Shown: positions 47,141 through 61,200 of the stretch, in pieces
Layout of the letters: each line of letters opens with the position of its first letter
Numbering within the stretch: the stretch's first letter is position 1
Source: Brachionus rotundiformis
Lineage: Eukaryota > Rotifera > Eurotatoria > Ploima > Brachionidae
NCBI GenBank assembly: GCA_016802295.1
Contig: JAESIW010000115.1
Coordinates: 746,527 to 810,526 of the forward strand
Direction: 5' to 3'
DNA: 64,000 nucleotides
The notes under the pieces: model-generated
Databases searched by the model: none
Seen by the model: only the letters and a program-made list of their open reading frames with translations
Told to the model about the DNA's origin: nothing
Translations under genes and position numbers: made by a program

Positions 47141-49109
47141 TCATTTATATTTATGTCTTAATTTATCACGGTGATATTTTGTAGGTGATCGAGACAACGA
47201 TCTCAGTACCTTACGTGAATGTTTTTCCTTGCCATAAGATCCTTTGTCGTGATCATTTAATTTATAATTTTTTCCCATATTTTCATCCTTACGTTTAAGA
47301 GGACTCTTGGATCTACTTTTGGTGCGATGTGGCGACGTAGATTTCTTCCTGGAAGACTTCTTTTTTGCTTTTTTTGATCTTGTCCTCGAAGCCGAACGTG
47401 AATAACTTCTAGTTTTTTTTCTTTCTCTTGATCTAGAGCGACTTTTATTCTTTTTTTTATATTTCCTAGATCTAGATCTTGATCGAGACTTTTTGTATCT
47501 ATTCTTTTTTGATTTAACCTCATCAGCATCCCGTTTGCCCATTTCTCGCCGATTATTTACATCACTGAGCAATTTTTCTTTGTATTCATTAAACTCTTTT
47601 TCTGTCATGATTTCCAAAGTTCTGTCTAGACTCCCACTCTGATCATGTTTGCCATTATATTTAAAACTTTGGTGCTCATAAGCATTAAAATTGTAATAGT
47701 TTGTAAAATTAGAAAGGTTTTGAACAAAGCCATTTTGATTTCCAAAGTGGTTATAATAACCTCCTTGTTGGTAAAAGTATTGATTTTCATAAATATTATT
47801 CCGGATGACAGATTCGCTTAAAGAATGCTGAATTGGACGAGTTGATTTTTGATTAATCTGAATTTCGGGTCCAGATTGATCTAATCTCGCCTTCCCAGTT
47901 TCTCTTTCTTTTTCCAAATTTGAATATTTTTCACTTAATTGGTTCTTAGACATGATGAACTCAGTGCACTTACGACGCATCTCATGGTACGGTGTTATGC
48001 CAGAAAAAGAGTCTATTTCTTGATCACAAGCGTCATTCGGACATTCGATTTGCTGCTCATTGGATATTCGATTGCGTATGCATTCATCACAGCAAATAAA
48101 ATGACCACAGCATGGTACCAGAACCGCGTCTTTTAAGATATGTTCACCAAAAGGGCATTTTAGTTCTTTGGGAATAACAGTGTCTGTTTGTATTTTTGTC
48201 TCTTTGTTTTCTTCTTCATCATTGAATAAAGGTTTTTCTTTTTTGATTACTTTTGATGCCTCTTTTTCGATCTCAGGCACAACATAGCCTTCAGGACCAA
48301 GCATTGCAAATTTTTCTCCAGGCTGAGCAGGCCGCAAGTTTGTTCTGGGTATTCCACTTGGATATTTAGGTCTGTCTTCTGGCTTTGGCAAATTGGCAGC
48401 CTCGGGACAGAATTGTTTCAAATGACCGGGTTTGCGGCATATCATGCAAATGTATCCAGGTGGTACTGAACGAGATGGTGGATTTGAATTTGAGTTTATT
48501 GGTTTGGTAAAGGGTTTCATTCCTAAAAATCGACATGTCTGTATTGAGGTTTCTGACAATGTTTTGCTCATAGAATTCTTCAAAATTGACTCAAGTTTCG
48601 TTTGCTCATCCGATTGAGACTCACATTTTTCATCTACATAAACTAAAGGCTGTGAAGGTAAATTCAGCGGTGCTAATGAATCGTAGACATTTTTTGGAAG
48701 ATTTTGAATTGGATTTGGTTCTTGGTTGACTGAAGTTTTCTCTCTGAGAAGAAAAAAGTTGTATTCAAAAATAATTAATTTTTATGTAAATTTACTGCGC
48801 TCTTAATGGTGCTGCTGAATCTTTTACGATTCGCTTGACCAAAATTCTAGTATTCTTAAATATTGATTCCTCGTCATTAGTATAAACTTTTCAATTAATC
48901 TGTTAAAATTGATTAACAAATATATACAAAATACCTTTTTTAGTGTCCGCATTGGACAATTCTAATTCAAAATCAACTTTTTTGTTCTTAACAAATTTAG
49001 CTTTTTCAGTAATTAATTTTTTTAGCTCTCCAACACTCAGGCTCGATCCATCAAACGTAATTTTGTCAAAATTTAAATTGTAAACAGTTTTAAAATGAAT
49101 GTAAGACAT
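47141..49109 (-). CDS. RBBP6: RBBP6-like E3 ubiquitin ligase, paralog 2
   Basis: Exon 1 (48,935-49,109) encodes the DWNN start MSYIHFKTVYNLNFDKITF. Exon 2 (48,796-48,886) completes it (SIFKNTRILVKRIVKDS). Exon 3 (about 48,741 to 47,141) carries the CCHC knuckle (CMICRKPGHLKQFC), the RING-like domain (CPFGEHIL…VPCCGHFICCDECIRNR) and a long RS/RK-rich tail. As in paralog 1 the first RING CxxC reads CPFG. Odd: with the only GT donor of exon 2 (phase 2) none of the nearby AG acceptors keeps exon 3 in frame; they all demand phase 1. Either one base is wrong in the assembly, the splice is unusual, or the gene is decaying. It lies head-to-head with PRKDC. Confidence 0.8.
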
Positions 49110-49262
49110 CAATAATTAAAAATTAGAATTTATTCTTTCCCAATTAATAGAAAAAGTTAAGTTTTTTTCTAAATTATTTTTAGTTCATAAATTAAAAATT
49201 TAAATTGCACCTAGTGATTTGAATTTTAAATTATTATTATATTTTATTTTTCAATAAATAAA
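49110..49262. promoter_or_regulatory. Likely bidirectional promoter of RBBP6-like 2 and PRKDC
   Basis: Only 153 bp separate the two start codons, which face away from each other. The stretch is AT-rich with no clear TATA box. Shared control of a repair kinase gene and a ubiquitin ligase gene is inferred from spacing alone. Confidence 0.6.
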
Positions 49263-52200
49263 ATGAACGATTTGGAAAATCATATCCAAAGTTTGTTCGA
49301 TTCATTGGACAGTTCAAATGTGGATGCTGCCAAGTCGATCGCCCTTGATATTGTTTACTTGTGTGGTGAAAGCCTAAACCCTCAGACAATTGCTTTTTGT
49401 TTGTCTTTGTTTTTTAAAAGTAAAAAGAATTTATTGACTTTTTTGCGTAAAACAATCACCAAAGATGAGGTAATTGAACTTTTGTAGATTATATATTTTG
49501 TAATTTTTGTTCAGTTTCGAGATTGTAAAGTGGATTTATTGCGATTTTTGGAAAAATTTATCTGTACAGCTGAGAAACAAATTTTACCATTTGCACCTGA
49601 TATAAAAGAAACATGTATTATTTTATTTAGTTCAGATAAATATTCAGATGTCAGATGTGCCACATTTCCCATCATGTCCAAAGTTAGCCAAAAACTTACG
49701 ATTTTAATTTAAAAAATGAGTTTTTTTTAAGATTTTGGAACTGACTAAAGGAGAATGCGAAATTGCTGATAGAATGAACATTCCAAAGCTAGTTGATGAT
49801 TATTTTGTGTCACTGGCCAATCAGTCAAAGCTCTCTTCATCGTGTAATAACATAATAAAGTCTAATTAAAAATAATAAATTTATATTTTTTAGTAAAAGC
49901 AAACATTCTTGCAATATTAGGTAAAATCTGTTGGTACCATCCAGAATTAGTGTATTCTAAGTCAGAAAAATGCTTCGAACTTTTTTTAAATACTCTTAAA
50001 AATGAAGTATATTTAAAATTTTAATAGTTTTTTTATCCTTAATTAACTTAATAATATTTGATAAGATAAATGCCAAATTTCGAAAACCAGACCTAAACGC
50101 TATTTCAGGAGCTCTAGAAGGTTTAAATTGCTATCTGAACAATTTTACGCCAGACGAAAACTCGAACCATTTATCGGCAATATTTAACTACATAAAACTG
50201 GCCTTGTTGAGCAGTTCAGATGACCTAAATCGCTACGCTGTACCCAAATCTGCCTTGAATATCTTAATAAAGCATTGTAAAAAATTTGCTGAACAAATAT
50301 TTTCGGAATACAAGGAAATATTTGACCGTATATCTCAGTGGTCAGAGCACAAAAATTATGAGATGAAAAAATTGGCTTATTCGGCTTTGGATTCTTACTA
50401 CAAAAGTCTTGCTGAAATGATTAGTGTTAAAAGTAAAACAGATAATGAAAAATGTCATTTAATTTTTAAATATTTTATTCAAAAATTTTATAAAAATTTA
50501 ACTGATGAGAGTAAAGATTTGAAAGAAATGGTCATTTCCATCAAGGGCTATGGAGCTTTTGCTGGGGTTTGTATATTGTGTTAATATTTGTGATTATTTA
50601 ACTTAAAATGTGCTTATAGCCTTGTCGAGAATTGATGGAAGCTAAAGATATGAAGCTAATGCTCAATTTAATTATTGATATATGTGACAGAAATTTCCTA
50701 AGCGCCGATTCGGTGAATAATAGCGAAATTTATGACGAAAAAATTTTCCAACTATCATCATTCATCGAGTCATTATCTTGTGTTTGTTCACAAATAGATT
50801 CCTTGTCAGAGGGTAGTCTGAATACGATGGAAAAATTGGTCATCTTGGCAATTGATTGTTATCCAAAATTGGTAAAGCGATACAACAATCAAATTAGTTT
50901 GGCAATCGCTTCTTTATTTTTGTCCATACAGAGAACCAATTTTTCAGATGAGTTCATATCTCGAATTATCTATCACTCGTTGATCAGAATATTCTCTTAC
51001 AAAACATTGTATTCAAACCAGCAGGAAGATACTAGCATAAATGGGACGGATCAACCATCGAATAGTGTAATACAAACCACAAGTCTTGACTATGTTAAAT
51101 TGTGGTCAAATTTTTTGAGCTTGAGAGATTTTTCGGACTTGAAAGCAGAAAATTTAGATGATAAAAAAAAGATTGTTGAGATTATCTATAATGAATACAT
51201 GGAATCTATTATTAAAATAATGAATAAATTAGATTTGGCAGCTATTAAAAATGACTTGAGTGAAGTGAGTGATGAAAATAAAGAAAGTGTGAATAAAAGT
51301 CAAACTGACTTAGATGTTTCATCTGATCCTGTGAATGGACTTAAGCCTCAGAAACCCAAAGACTTTGAAATTTTTATCAATTTGGTTGATTTTACCAAGT
51401 AATCTTATTTTGAAAAAATAATTTTATAATATTTAATTTTTAAGGGAATTGCTGATGTATAAAAATTTTGACTTATTCGAAAAATGGGTTTTTAGACTTT
51501 CAAAAGAAATAATTTTAATGTCGAATAGACACTGTCTTATTAGTGGTTTTTATAAATTAGTAACTTTGGTAATGAAAATGGCCATTAAGATTGGATATTT
51601 CAATGTAAATATTAATTTTTTTAATAAAAATATTTTGTTAATATTAATGATTGAGTTAATTTTAAATTTTTACATGATTATTAATTTATAAAAGATTTTA
51701 ATTCGATTTAATATTAATTTTATTAAAATTAAAGATTTTAACTTGGTCATGTTTTAATTTTTTTGAATTGTAAAATTCAAACTTAAAGACCTTCTTGATA
51801 AGTTGTACCATGGTTCATTCGCACAACCTTTTTTAGCTTATAGGAAAAAAATAATAAAATTTCCAGAGTTTTTTTGTCTCTAATTTTTAAATCAAACTTG
51901 AAAAATAAACTAGTTTTTTACATAAAAAAAGAATCAGAAAAAGTTAAACCTTTATAGTTTGTTGGATTTTAGAAGACTTTTAACAATTATAAATTTAAAT
52001 TAATTAACTTTTAACTAAAATAGAAAATTGATTCGATTCAAATGAATCTAAATACATCGACTGATTCAGATATAATGCTAATTGATGAAAGCTATGACTC
52101 GGAATTATCTTTTTATTTAACAAATATTTGCGAATATGAACGAGTTAGTTGTTTTCATTTATTTAAAAAATACCTCCAAGAAATGTCTATTCGAATGAAA

Positions 52201-55200
52201 CAATTTAAAGATGAACTTTTGGTATCGTGCTTGGAATTTTTCTTGTCTGTTCCAAAAGAATTTGTAAAAATGAACATGGACCATTCGTTTCACTGTTTGA
52301 ACCTAGCATTAGATCTTGGAGTCAATTATTTGAAATTAGCCGAGGATGCTCTTGGTTCACTAGATTATTGGTTAAAGAATATACCAATTCAACTTATTAA
52401 GCCGTATTTTCCAACCATTTTGACAAAATTTGATAATTACCTACAGTCAAGCTCAAACAGAAGTGATCTTGATTCAGAGGAAAAAGTAATTCTGCTTAAT
52501 CTTAGTAACAAAGGCCGTGGTAAGAAAAAATTGCCAGTTAAGCTTTTTGACAGACAAAACCTAAATTCGGACCTATACGAACAAATACAGCTGAAAATTC
52601 TAAAAATCTTAGGCCAATTATCCGCGGTCATTAGTCATTCAGTACATTTGATAAATAGCGAGGACATTACCTCATGGGACACTGTGCAGCATTTGAAATT
52701 TTATGTCCCATTCACTGACATAAAGCCAAGTATCTATTTTGATAGATTTTTACCTCGGGTGATTCACTTAGCACAAAATAGCCCCAGTCGTCAAACAAAA
52801 ATCAATGCGTGTGAGCTCCTACACGCGTTGGTCATTTATGCAATTGGTAAGAGTGTATCCGAACCTGAAGGTTATTCTTATCAAATGACAAAAATTTATC
52901 AGCGACTCTATCCATGTTTATTTCTTCTGAGCTGTGATACCGACCATTTTGTTAGAAATTTGTTTCAACCATTGGTAATGCAAATGATACATTGGTTCAC
53001 AGGAAACCGAAAATATGAGTCTTCCGATACAATACAGCTTTTAAATTGCATTATGGAAAGTTTGGTTGATGAAAAAAATGCAGCCTTGAGAGACTTTAGT
53101 GCAAGTTGCTTAAAAGAATTTCTTAAATGGTCTATCAAACATACACCTTTGTCAAAGCAAGAAAATTCAACTCCAACTCCTGTTAATGCCAAGTCAATTC
53201 TTAAGCGAATTTTTAATCTATTGACTCACCCGAATGCCAACAAGAGACTTGGTGCTTGTTTGGCATGGAATTCTGTGTACACCATTTTTCGCGAAGAAGA
53301 GCCAATCGTCAACAGGCACATATTTGAAATTCTTTTTTACCTAATTGAAAGTCTTGCCATTAGTGAAAACGATGACAAAATGTTTGGCACCCAGGAACAG
53401 TGTAAACTAGGTCTTGACCATGTGGAGAGGATAATCAAGTTTAAATCGGATATATTAAACCAAATAGATCAGAAAAGAGTAAAACCGCCTGGCTGGTCGG
53501 AATCGGTGTTGGAAGTGGCTGTTAGATGGTTGATGAGACAGTGTGGAAGGATAGAAACAGAATGTAGACACAAAGCAATGGAGCTTAGCCATAAATTGGC
53601 TCCAAGTATTACAGGAGTTAAAGATATAAGAGATTATTTTAATATAAGACTTGCTAATGAGTCGGAAATGTATTTTTTAGCTCGTTTTGAGGGCTCTACT
53701 CAAGTTAAAGAAATTCTTAAGACCTCATTAAGTGTTTATAAAACATTTTTGGATTTAACTGGACCTAAATTCCAATTTAGCCTTGTGATAACATGGCTTA
53801 AATTACTCAATGCACCTCTTGATTGCTACACTTGGATATTTGGCCAAAGATTAATGAATCCAAAGAGTCTGTTTTCAACTAATAAAAGTTGTATTTGGTC
53901 AAGTATTGAGTGCTTTTTGGACAAAGTTGCAGCATTTAGTCTGGACAAATTTGCCTCACACAACTACAGTCAAGCAAATATTCTTTTTACTCCTAATGAA
54001 ATAGATCAGTTCAATGAACTAAAATGCACAGTTATGATTCGGTTAATGGATTTTTTGGAGACAATATTTGCCAATTACTCCAAAGAGTGCTTAGAAATAA
54101 TACCAGAAAGTATTTGGAGCAATAAACTATTTAGTCTTTTGATTAATATAACTCTAAATCCAACTAGTTTAGGTTTTAGCTTAAAAAATTTAGAAATTTT
54201 TTCCAATTTGAGTCCGAAAATTCGCCAATTTTACAAAATAGTCATCCAAAATTTACCAAGTGCCAAACAAAATCAATTCCGTCAACAGTGTGAACTAACT
54301 ATATCAAACAGCCAAGAGCTTAGTTTAAATTTTTTGGAACTTGACAATGTCGACTGGATTAACTTAAGCCAATTGATTGCTGGATATGAAATATTAAGCG
54401 ATTTTAAAATCTTCAAAATAACAACAGATATGTCCAAATTTTTGGCCAATTTGAAGCAAGAAGATTCTGAAAGTCAAGCAACCACTGAAGCTAAAAAAAA
54501 ACTGTTTAATCTTTGTTTGAGTATTAATCAAAGTTTTTTGAAACAAATTCTTGAGAAATATCTTGAAGAGTCAAATGCCAACGAAACCATTTCTTATTTC
54601 AAAGCTGAAATTTTTAACCAATGTCTGAATTTTTACCACGATATTATAGAATTTTTATTCCTAAAATTAAGCTCTAATTTTTCAAAAATTCTTCAATTTC
54701 TAATAAATATTGTCGACTTTATAGCAATGGATAAGCAGTTGCGCAAAACAAATGGTCAAAAGTTTGTTTTAAAGCTTTTCGATAGCTGGTCAAGATTTGA
54801 GCCATATTGGTCATTTGATGCACAATTCAAAATGCTAATGATAAGTCTACTAACTAAGTGTCTAATGATAGAATCACCTCAATTAAAATATGAAAAGGTT
54901 TTTCAAATGTACTATGAGTTTTTAACTGATGGTAAATCATCGCTAAATTTTAAAGCTAAAGTGTTGGATTTATTGCACTTCTTTGCACAATCACCAAAGT
55001 TTAAAATATCTTTGTCTCAATTTATGTCACAATTGCCTCTACGAAGTCAGGATTTGGTCAAATCAGACAATATTTTTAAAGATTACAAAAATATAATTTT
55101 GAAGCTGTTGATATGTCTTGAGCTGAGTCAGAACTTGGACATGCTGTCCCTGTTGATTGGAGTTGTTTGTCGTGAAAAAAAGCACTTGTGTGAAAACCAG

Positions 55201-58200
55201 TTTAGAGAGTCTTTAGAAAGGTTTATCAAGCGATTGAGTTCAGAAAAACAAATGGACATAATAAAACAGAATTGGAATAATTTCCAAAGTTCTGATGATG
55301 AAAGAAAATTCTTGCTTTTTGAAAAAGTTATTTTTATTTTCTTGAAATATTGTGACAAGCCGGTATTCATCGACTTCATTAGTGCAAATATTGTAAATTT
55401 AATCGAGGTCCTCAACTTGAATTTGAATGAGCTTGCCTTTGAAATGATGTCAATGAATAAGAAATGTACATTTCAGATAATTGAATTAGCTTATAAAAGA
55501 TTACATAAGGATGAAATTTTTTTTGCCAATGCAAAAATTTGTGTTGCCTACGAAACCTTAAAATTGGGTAAGTTCAAAACAGTTCCATTTAAAATATAAT
55601 TTTTTGATTAATACAATTAAATATTACAATTAAAATTACAATCTAATATTAAAAATATAAATTATCAATATCAATTCATTTAAACTCTAAGAGATCTGAC
55701 TAAAGATTTCAATATTAATTAGTTAAGATTGTTAAGATAAAAAATAAAAGAAAAAAATTCTTGTAATTTTTAATTTCAAATAAATTTTTAGGAAAAGAAA
55801 ATCAGCATTATTTCTTATACGTGCATCAGATGTTTTAGGAGGTCACCATGTTGGAAACCCGAAAAAAATTCTGCATCAAAAAGCTGATTAACTGTGAGAT
55901 AAAAAAAAGTTATCTATTTTTAAAAACTAAAATTGTTTGGTATTGTGAATTTCAAAAACAAACAGAACAAAAATTCTCTCTATTTTAATAAATTGAATTT
56001 ACTAAAATAAAATAAATTAAGAAAAAATACTGCAACATACTTTGTTGCATCTTTTTACCAAAAAATAAAATTTTATTTTCGTTTTTTTTTTAACAAAATC
56101 AATTTAGGCCGTATTAATGCTTTATTTTAGGTAAAAAAGATGCAACAAAGTATGTTGCAGTATTTTTTCTTAATTTATTTTATTTTAGTAAAATAGGAAG
56201 AATTTTTGTTCTGTTTGTTTTTGAAACCCCTATTGTTTTAAAAATCATATAATTTTTTTAGTTGTGTTTTTGTAATAGAAAAGGTAATAGAAAGGTAACA
56301 ATTAAAGCTGAAATAAAATGTACAAAAATTTTAGACTTTTATCTTTGAATTACAAATTCAAGTATCTCTTGATCACTGCTGATTAAAAGCACTCTCCGAC
56401 AGCGCTTCGATTTTGTAGGTAAATCAAAAAATACAAATATTGTATATTATTGGTTTTTATTAATTTTAGTTTTTTTTTCAAATTTCCTAAATTAAATAAT
56501 TTATCATATATTATCATGAGATAGCTCTAATTATTAGTTTTATTAGTTTAATTAAACATGCTCTTTTCATTTTGACTTTTCCTATAAATTAATTTAAAAA
56601 AGGCTTTAAACTTTTTTTTGATATTGAACTAACTGCATAATAAAAATTAAATTTTTAGAATAAAATCTTCTAAATTCAGCACAGGAAAAAAATTTTATAG
56701 CAATTTTTGAGTTTGATAATTAAAATTTGATTACAAAATTCTATTCTCTAAAATTTATAGATCAATTTAAGTTTAGGAAAAGCTTCCAAATCAATGTCAA
56801 TTAATTAGATAAATTCTAGATGCTTTTACTTGTGAAAATAATAATAATAATAATATTATAAGTTACAACAAGCTAGCAAACTAGACTTGCGAAGATGACT
56901 ACCAACTCTGCCTTCATCACACTGAAGATTGATTATTCCTTAGGTCACCATTCCCTCGAATCGATTCTCCCGAGCCTCAGGAATTCATCTATGATAGGTT
57001 TCTCCTTTCGTCTGTACTTATCTAGTCTGTTCTTGAATTGGTTGACGGATATGGATTGTACGATCTCTTGGGGTAGGGCGTTCCATGGCATAGTCACTCT
57101 ATCAGTGAAAAAGTGCTCTCTCAGTAGGCTGTTGGCTGGGACTGGCCGGAGAAAGCTGTGCTGGTTGGAGCTTCTTCTTGTTCTACCGTTGACTTTGACA
57201 GACGGGGCTATAAAATATGAAGCTTTTTTCTAATTCTAGCCATTTCAAATACTGAGAACATATTTAAACCATATTATAAAATTGATAAAACATTAACAAT
57301 TTTATTTGCAAATTATAAATTAAAAAACAAATTGATTAAATAAAAATAATTTGAGTTACTTTTCCTATCTATTTCTATTTATTAGATCTAAATTTTGAAT
57401 AAAATATAGTTAATTTATTTTAAAAATGATTAAATTCAAAAGGATGTGTCAAAGATGGTAAGGAGCTTACCAAAGAAGTGCTACGTAAATCTGGTAAACA
57501 CATGAATGACTATATGAAATTCAATTCATCACTTGATTCGGCCAAAATTGAGGCCTTCAAACAATTAGAAAGAGCTCTACACTGCTCTGCATACAACTGC
57601 CTAGTTTCTCTATTTGTTCGCACCCAGACTGAGCCTAAACTCTATCTGGCCTTTTTGTTCAAGGATGACCCGAACAAAAACCAGTTTATTTTTGAACCTT
57701 TAATAGATAAGAACAAAACGTATAGTTTTTCTGTGGAAATGGAAAATTTTACCCAGAGACAAACAAAATTTGTCTCAATCCGTGATGAATTTAAATTTTC
57801 AACAAGTGACCACTCTTCACGTAATGTAAACTACATTAATGCGACACATTCTGTATCTTATCTAACCACCCAAAATTTGTATTCCAGCAGCCTTAGTGAA
57901 GAATTGAGCGTATTCGACTTCTCGGTACATTCATCATACTCTCAAACATACAACTCACAATCAAGCATGACAAGAGCTCCAAGCTTCAGGCGATCATACA
58001 CCGACAATGAGCTTAACTCACAAGAACAAAGTGTTGAAATCGAACTAGATGAGCTAAATCAGCACGAGTCAATGGACAGTTTTATAAACTTATTGCAGTC
58101 GCTTGTTGTTAACAAAATAACACCAATTTATGACAATGGTCAAATACCAAGCGAAATGCCACCCTGGATGACTTTTATTCACAAAAAAATTCTAGATGTG

Positions 58201-61200
58201 TATACTCATGAGAATGTAAAGCTTTTTCTAATTCGAGCCATTGCCAATACTGAGAACATATTTAAACCATATTGTAAATTTTGGTACTCAGCTTTGATTG
58301 GATTTTTGGTTAATTCCAGTCTTTTGCGTGACCTTGAGGAAATGGATTGTTTCACTCTGGATCTCATGGTATTGCTTCTCTCATGGAGCTCAATTCAAAA
58401 GCCGGATCAAACCGAAGCCAAGCTAATAAACAGACTTTTTACCCAATTGATCAAAAGATGCTACCATGAAAACAGAGCTGTGCTAAAAAACAATATAGAA
58501 CTGATAAAAACAATGACTGAATGCTGGCAAAACATGATCCAAGTGCCAGTTGAACTAATTTACAATTTTTTGACCAGCAATGATCATCGAAAACTATCCA
58601 CTGGTATTCAATTATTTGGAGTTGTGCTATCTAACCAAATTGAAAACTATGAATATCCAATGGAAGTTTCTAGGGTTGATTTTTACAAATCTTTAATAAA
58701 TTGTATCAAAGAGCCATCCAAGTTGATACATGCGCCAGCAGCCGAAGTTGTTGGCATGCTGCTTAAGCGCTTCGATTCTTATGACAAGGAATACTTTGAA
58801 GAGACAGTTTCATATCTGTTCGAAATTCTGCGCGAAGCAGACACATCACTATTTATAACATCAATACACAAGATTCAACTAAACTTCGCTGCCATATCGG
58901 AAAGATTTATGACCAAATTGGTGTTTTATTTGCCACAGCTTTATGGCGATTTTAAAAAAATGTGCGCCGAGTCAATACTAAGTTCCATACGGGTTCTTCA
59001 AGACCCGCTGTTCAAGACCCAGAACTTCATGGACATGCTGACACACCGCGATACACCACTACAATTAATTTGTCTAAAGATGATCTATGAAATTTTAGAT
59101 AAACAGACTGATGACGACTTAAATCGGCTGATGCCTCACCTGGAAAAATTCATCCATCATCCACACTTGTCGTGTAGATACCAATTTGTACAAATACTCA
59201 TTTCATTGTATGAAATTTACCAATTTAAAGTGAAACAAAGCACCTCAAGATATGAAATTTTAAATTTTTGTAAAGAGAATTTATTAAAAGCATTGATTGA
59301 TGAGGAAAATTCTATTCGAGTCATGGCACAAAATTTTTGGACCGAAAAAGCAGACATGCCAGCAAGCACCATTGATCGAATGCTGCTCATAGTCGAAAAG
59401 CTCTATTCACCAAAAACTGAGCGCGAATTTTTAAGCTATTCAACTAATTTACTCTTGGAGAAAACTTCCAAGAGTCCTGACTATGCCAGACTGATTTTTG
59501 AGAACCCATTGAGCGAATGTATTTTTCGCGAGTATAATCTGAGTGCAGATTGGAGACGAAGACACGAAATAATGACACCTTTATTCGCAGAAACAGTGAC
59601 CAATTCATTTTCAGATTCTACAGAATTGAAGCCCAATCTTAGAGCTACACAACAAGCCTTACAATTTCAGCCAACACAAAAAGTAATTAGTACACAAAAT
59701 TAGATTAATTTAATAATCAAAAAAATATAATACATATTAGCTACATCAGTGATTATATATTTAATTGCATTAAAAAAATTGTTTCCCTTAAATTTTTTAA
59801 GAATTGTTTTATATATAACACATACATGTCATTTATCTTATAAGTTTTTTTTTAAATTAACAAAAAATTTTTAAACTAGAAAATTAAATCTTTTATATGT
59901 CGAAGTATAGTGGCTATTAAAGTTTAATAATGATTGACATGTTGAATGATTTAGTTTAACTTTTTGATTGTAAATTAGTTCTTCAAAATGGTATTTTCTA
60001 TTTAATTAAATTAAAATTTATATTTTTGTGTTTAATTTTATATTATGTAATTAAAAAACAATTAATTAATATTTTATATTTCTTATATCAATTCAAAAAT
60101 TTTTTTTTTTCAAATTTGAGCTATTCAAACTGAATATGCGAGTTCTATCCAAATCATGAATAATAAAGTATGTTCCAAGATTTATGAGTTAAGTTTAGAT
60201 TAGATTAGCGCAAAAATCAATTAAATATTAATTTTAAAATCAAGTTAAAAGTTACTGACTTGACTTTAAAATTGATTTAATTTAACAACCAGTCACAAAA
60301 AGTGACAAAATTAATGGTTTTAGATCAAAAAACTTTAAATTCAAGAAGATTATAAATTAAATTTTCAATTTTAATATTAAAAAATTAAGAAAACTACGCA
60401 AAATTTTAATATACAAGCTTAATTTTTTTTAAATCACTCGGAAATTCGAAGCTTTTGACAGCATTTCTTTATTTTAAAATTAATTGTTTTTTGATCTTAT
60501 ATCAGTTCTTTATCACTTTTGATCAATTGATCAATTCATTTCAATTCAAAGAGTTCAAAACAGTTTTCAGTTTGAAAGCTTTTCAAAAGTTGCTTTGTTC
60601 TATCTATGTTGCTTTCTTCTAACGATTTTTACAAATTATTTAATTTGAAGAAAATTTTCTATCATCTAAAAGTTTAAATTCTTCAATAAAGACATGAATT
60701 TGGGGGCACTTGTTTGCAAGGCTATACGGTATTTGAATTAATCTTTTATTTAATTTAAATAATATTAATGTAACACGCTTTACATTATTAATATTTAAAT
60801 ACATATTTAAATTTAGATAAAAAATAATTAAAAAAAAAATTTTAAACAAATTGATTAGATTGATTTTTAAATTCTTAAATTTATTAGGTAATTTTTTGTG
60901 AAGATTATTTAAAAGTTTTTTGGTATTTCAAAAATATTGGTAGGAAAGAATTTATTTGGAAATTTAGAATTTGAATTTTATTTTTAGATTTGATTTTGAA
61001 TGCTAGTTCACAAAAACAAATACTTTTGAAATAAATTCTAAGTAAACTTTACAAAAAATTGGTTAATACATTTAAAGATCGATTTTATCAATGAGTTGAG
61101 AAAATATTTTTCAAATTATCTATTTTTAAACTTACATAACATCTAAAGCGTGTTACAAAAAAAATTTTTTAAATAAAATTAAAGATTAATTCAAATATAT

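Larger units (their letters stand above)
55568..57442. other. PRKDC intron 8 (1,875 bp) with inserted elements
   Basis: Donor GGTAAGT at 55,568 and acceptor at 57,442; joining restores codon phase 1 and the family sequence (…LG then CVKDGKELTK). Contains a foldback MITE, a LINE 3' end and a copied piece of exon 9. Confidence 0.8.

Noticed and set aside
55794..55890. Possible extra PRKDC exon after TTTTTAG
   Set aside because: Reading stops after about 15 residues without family similarity; skipping to 57,443 restores both phase and known family sequence.
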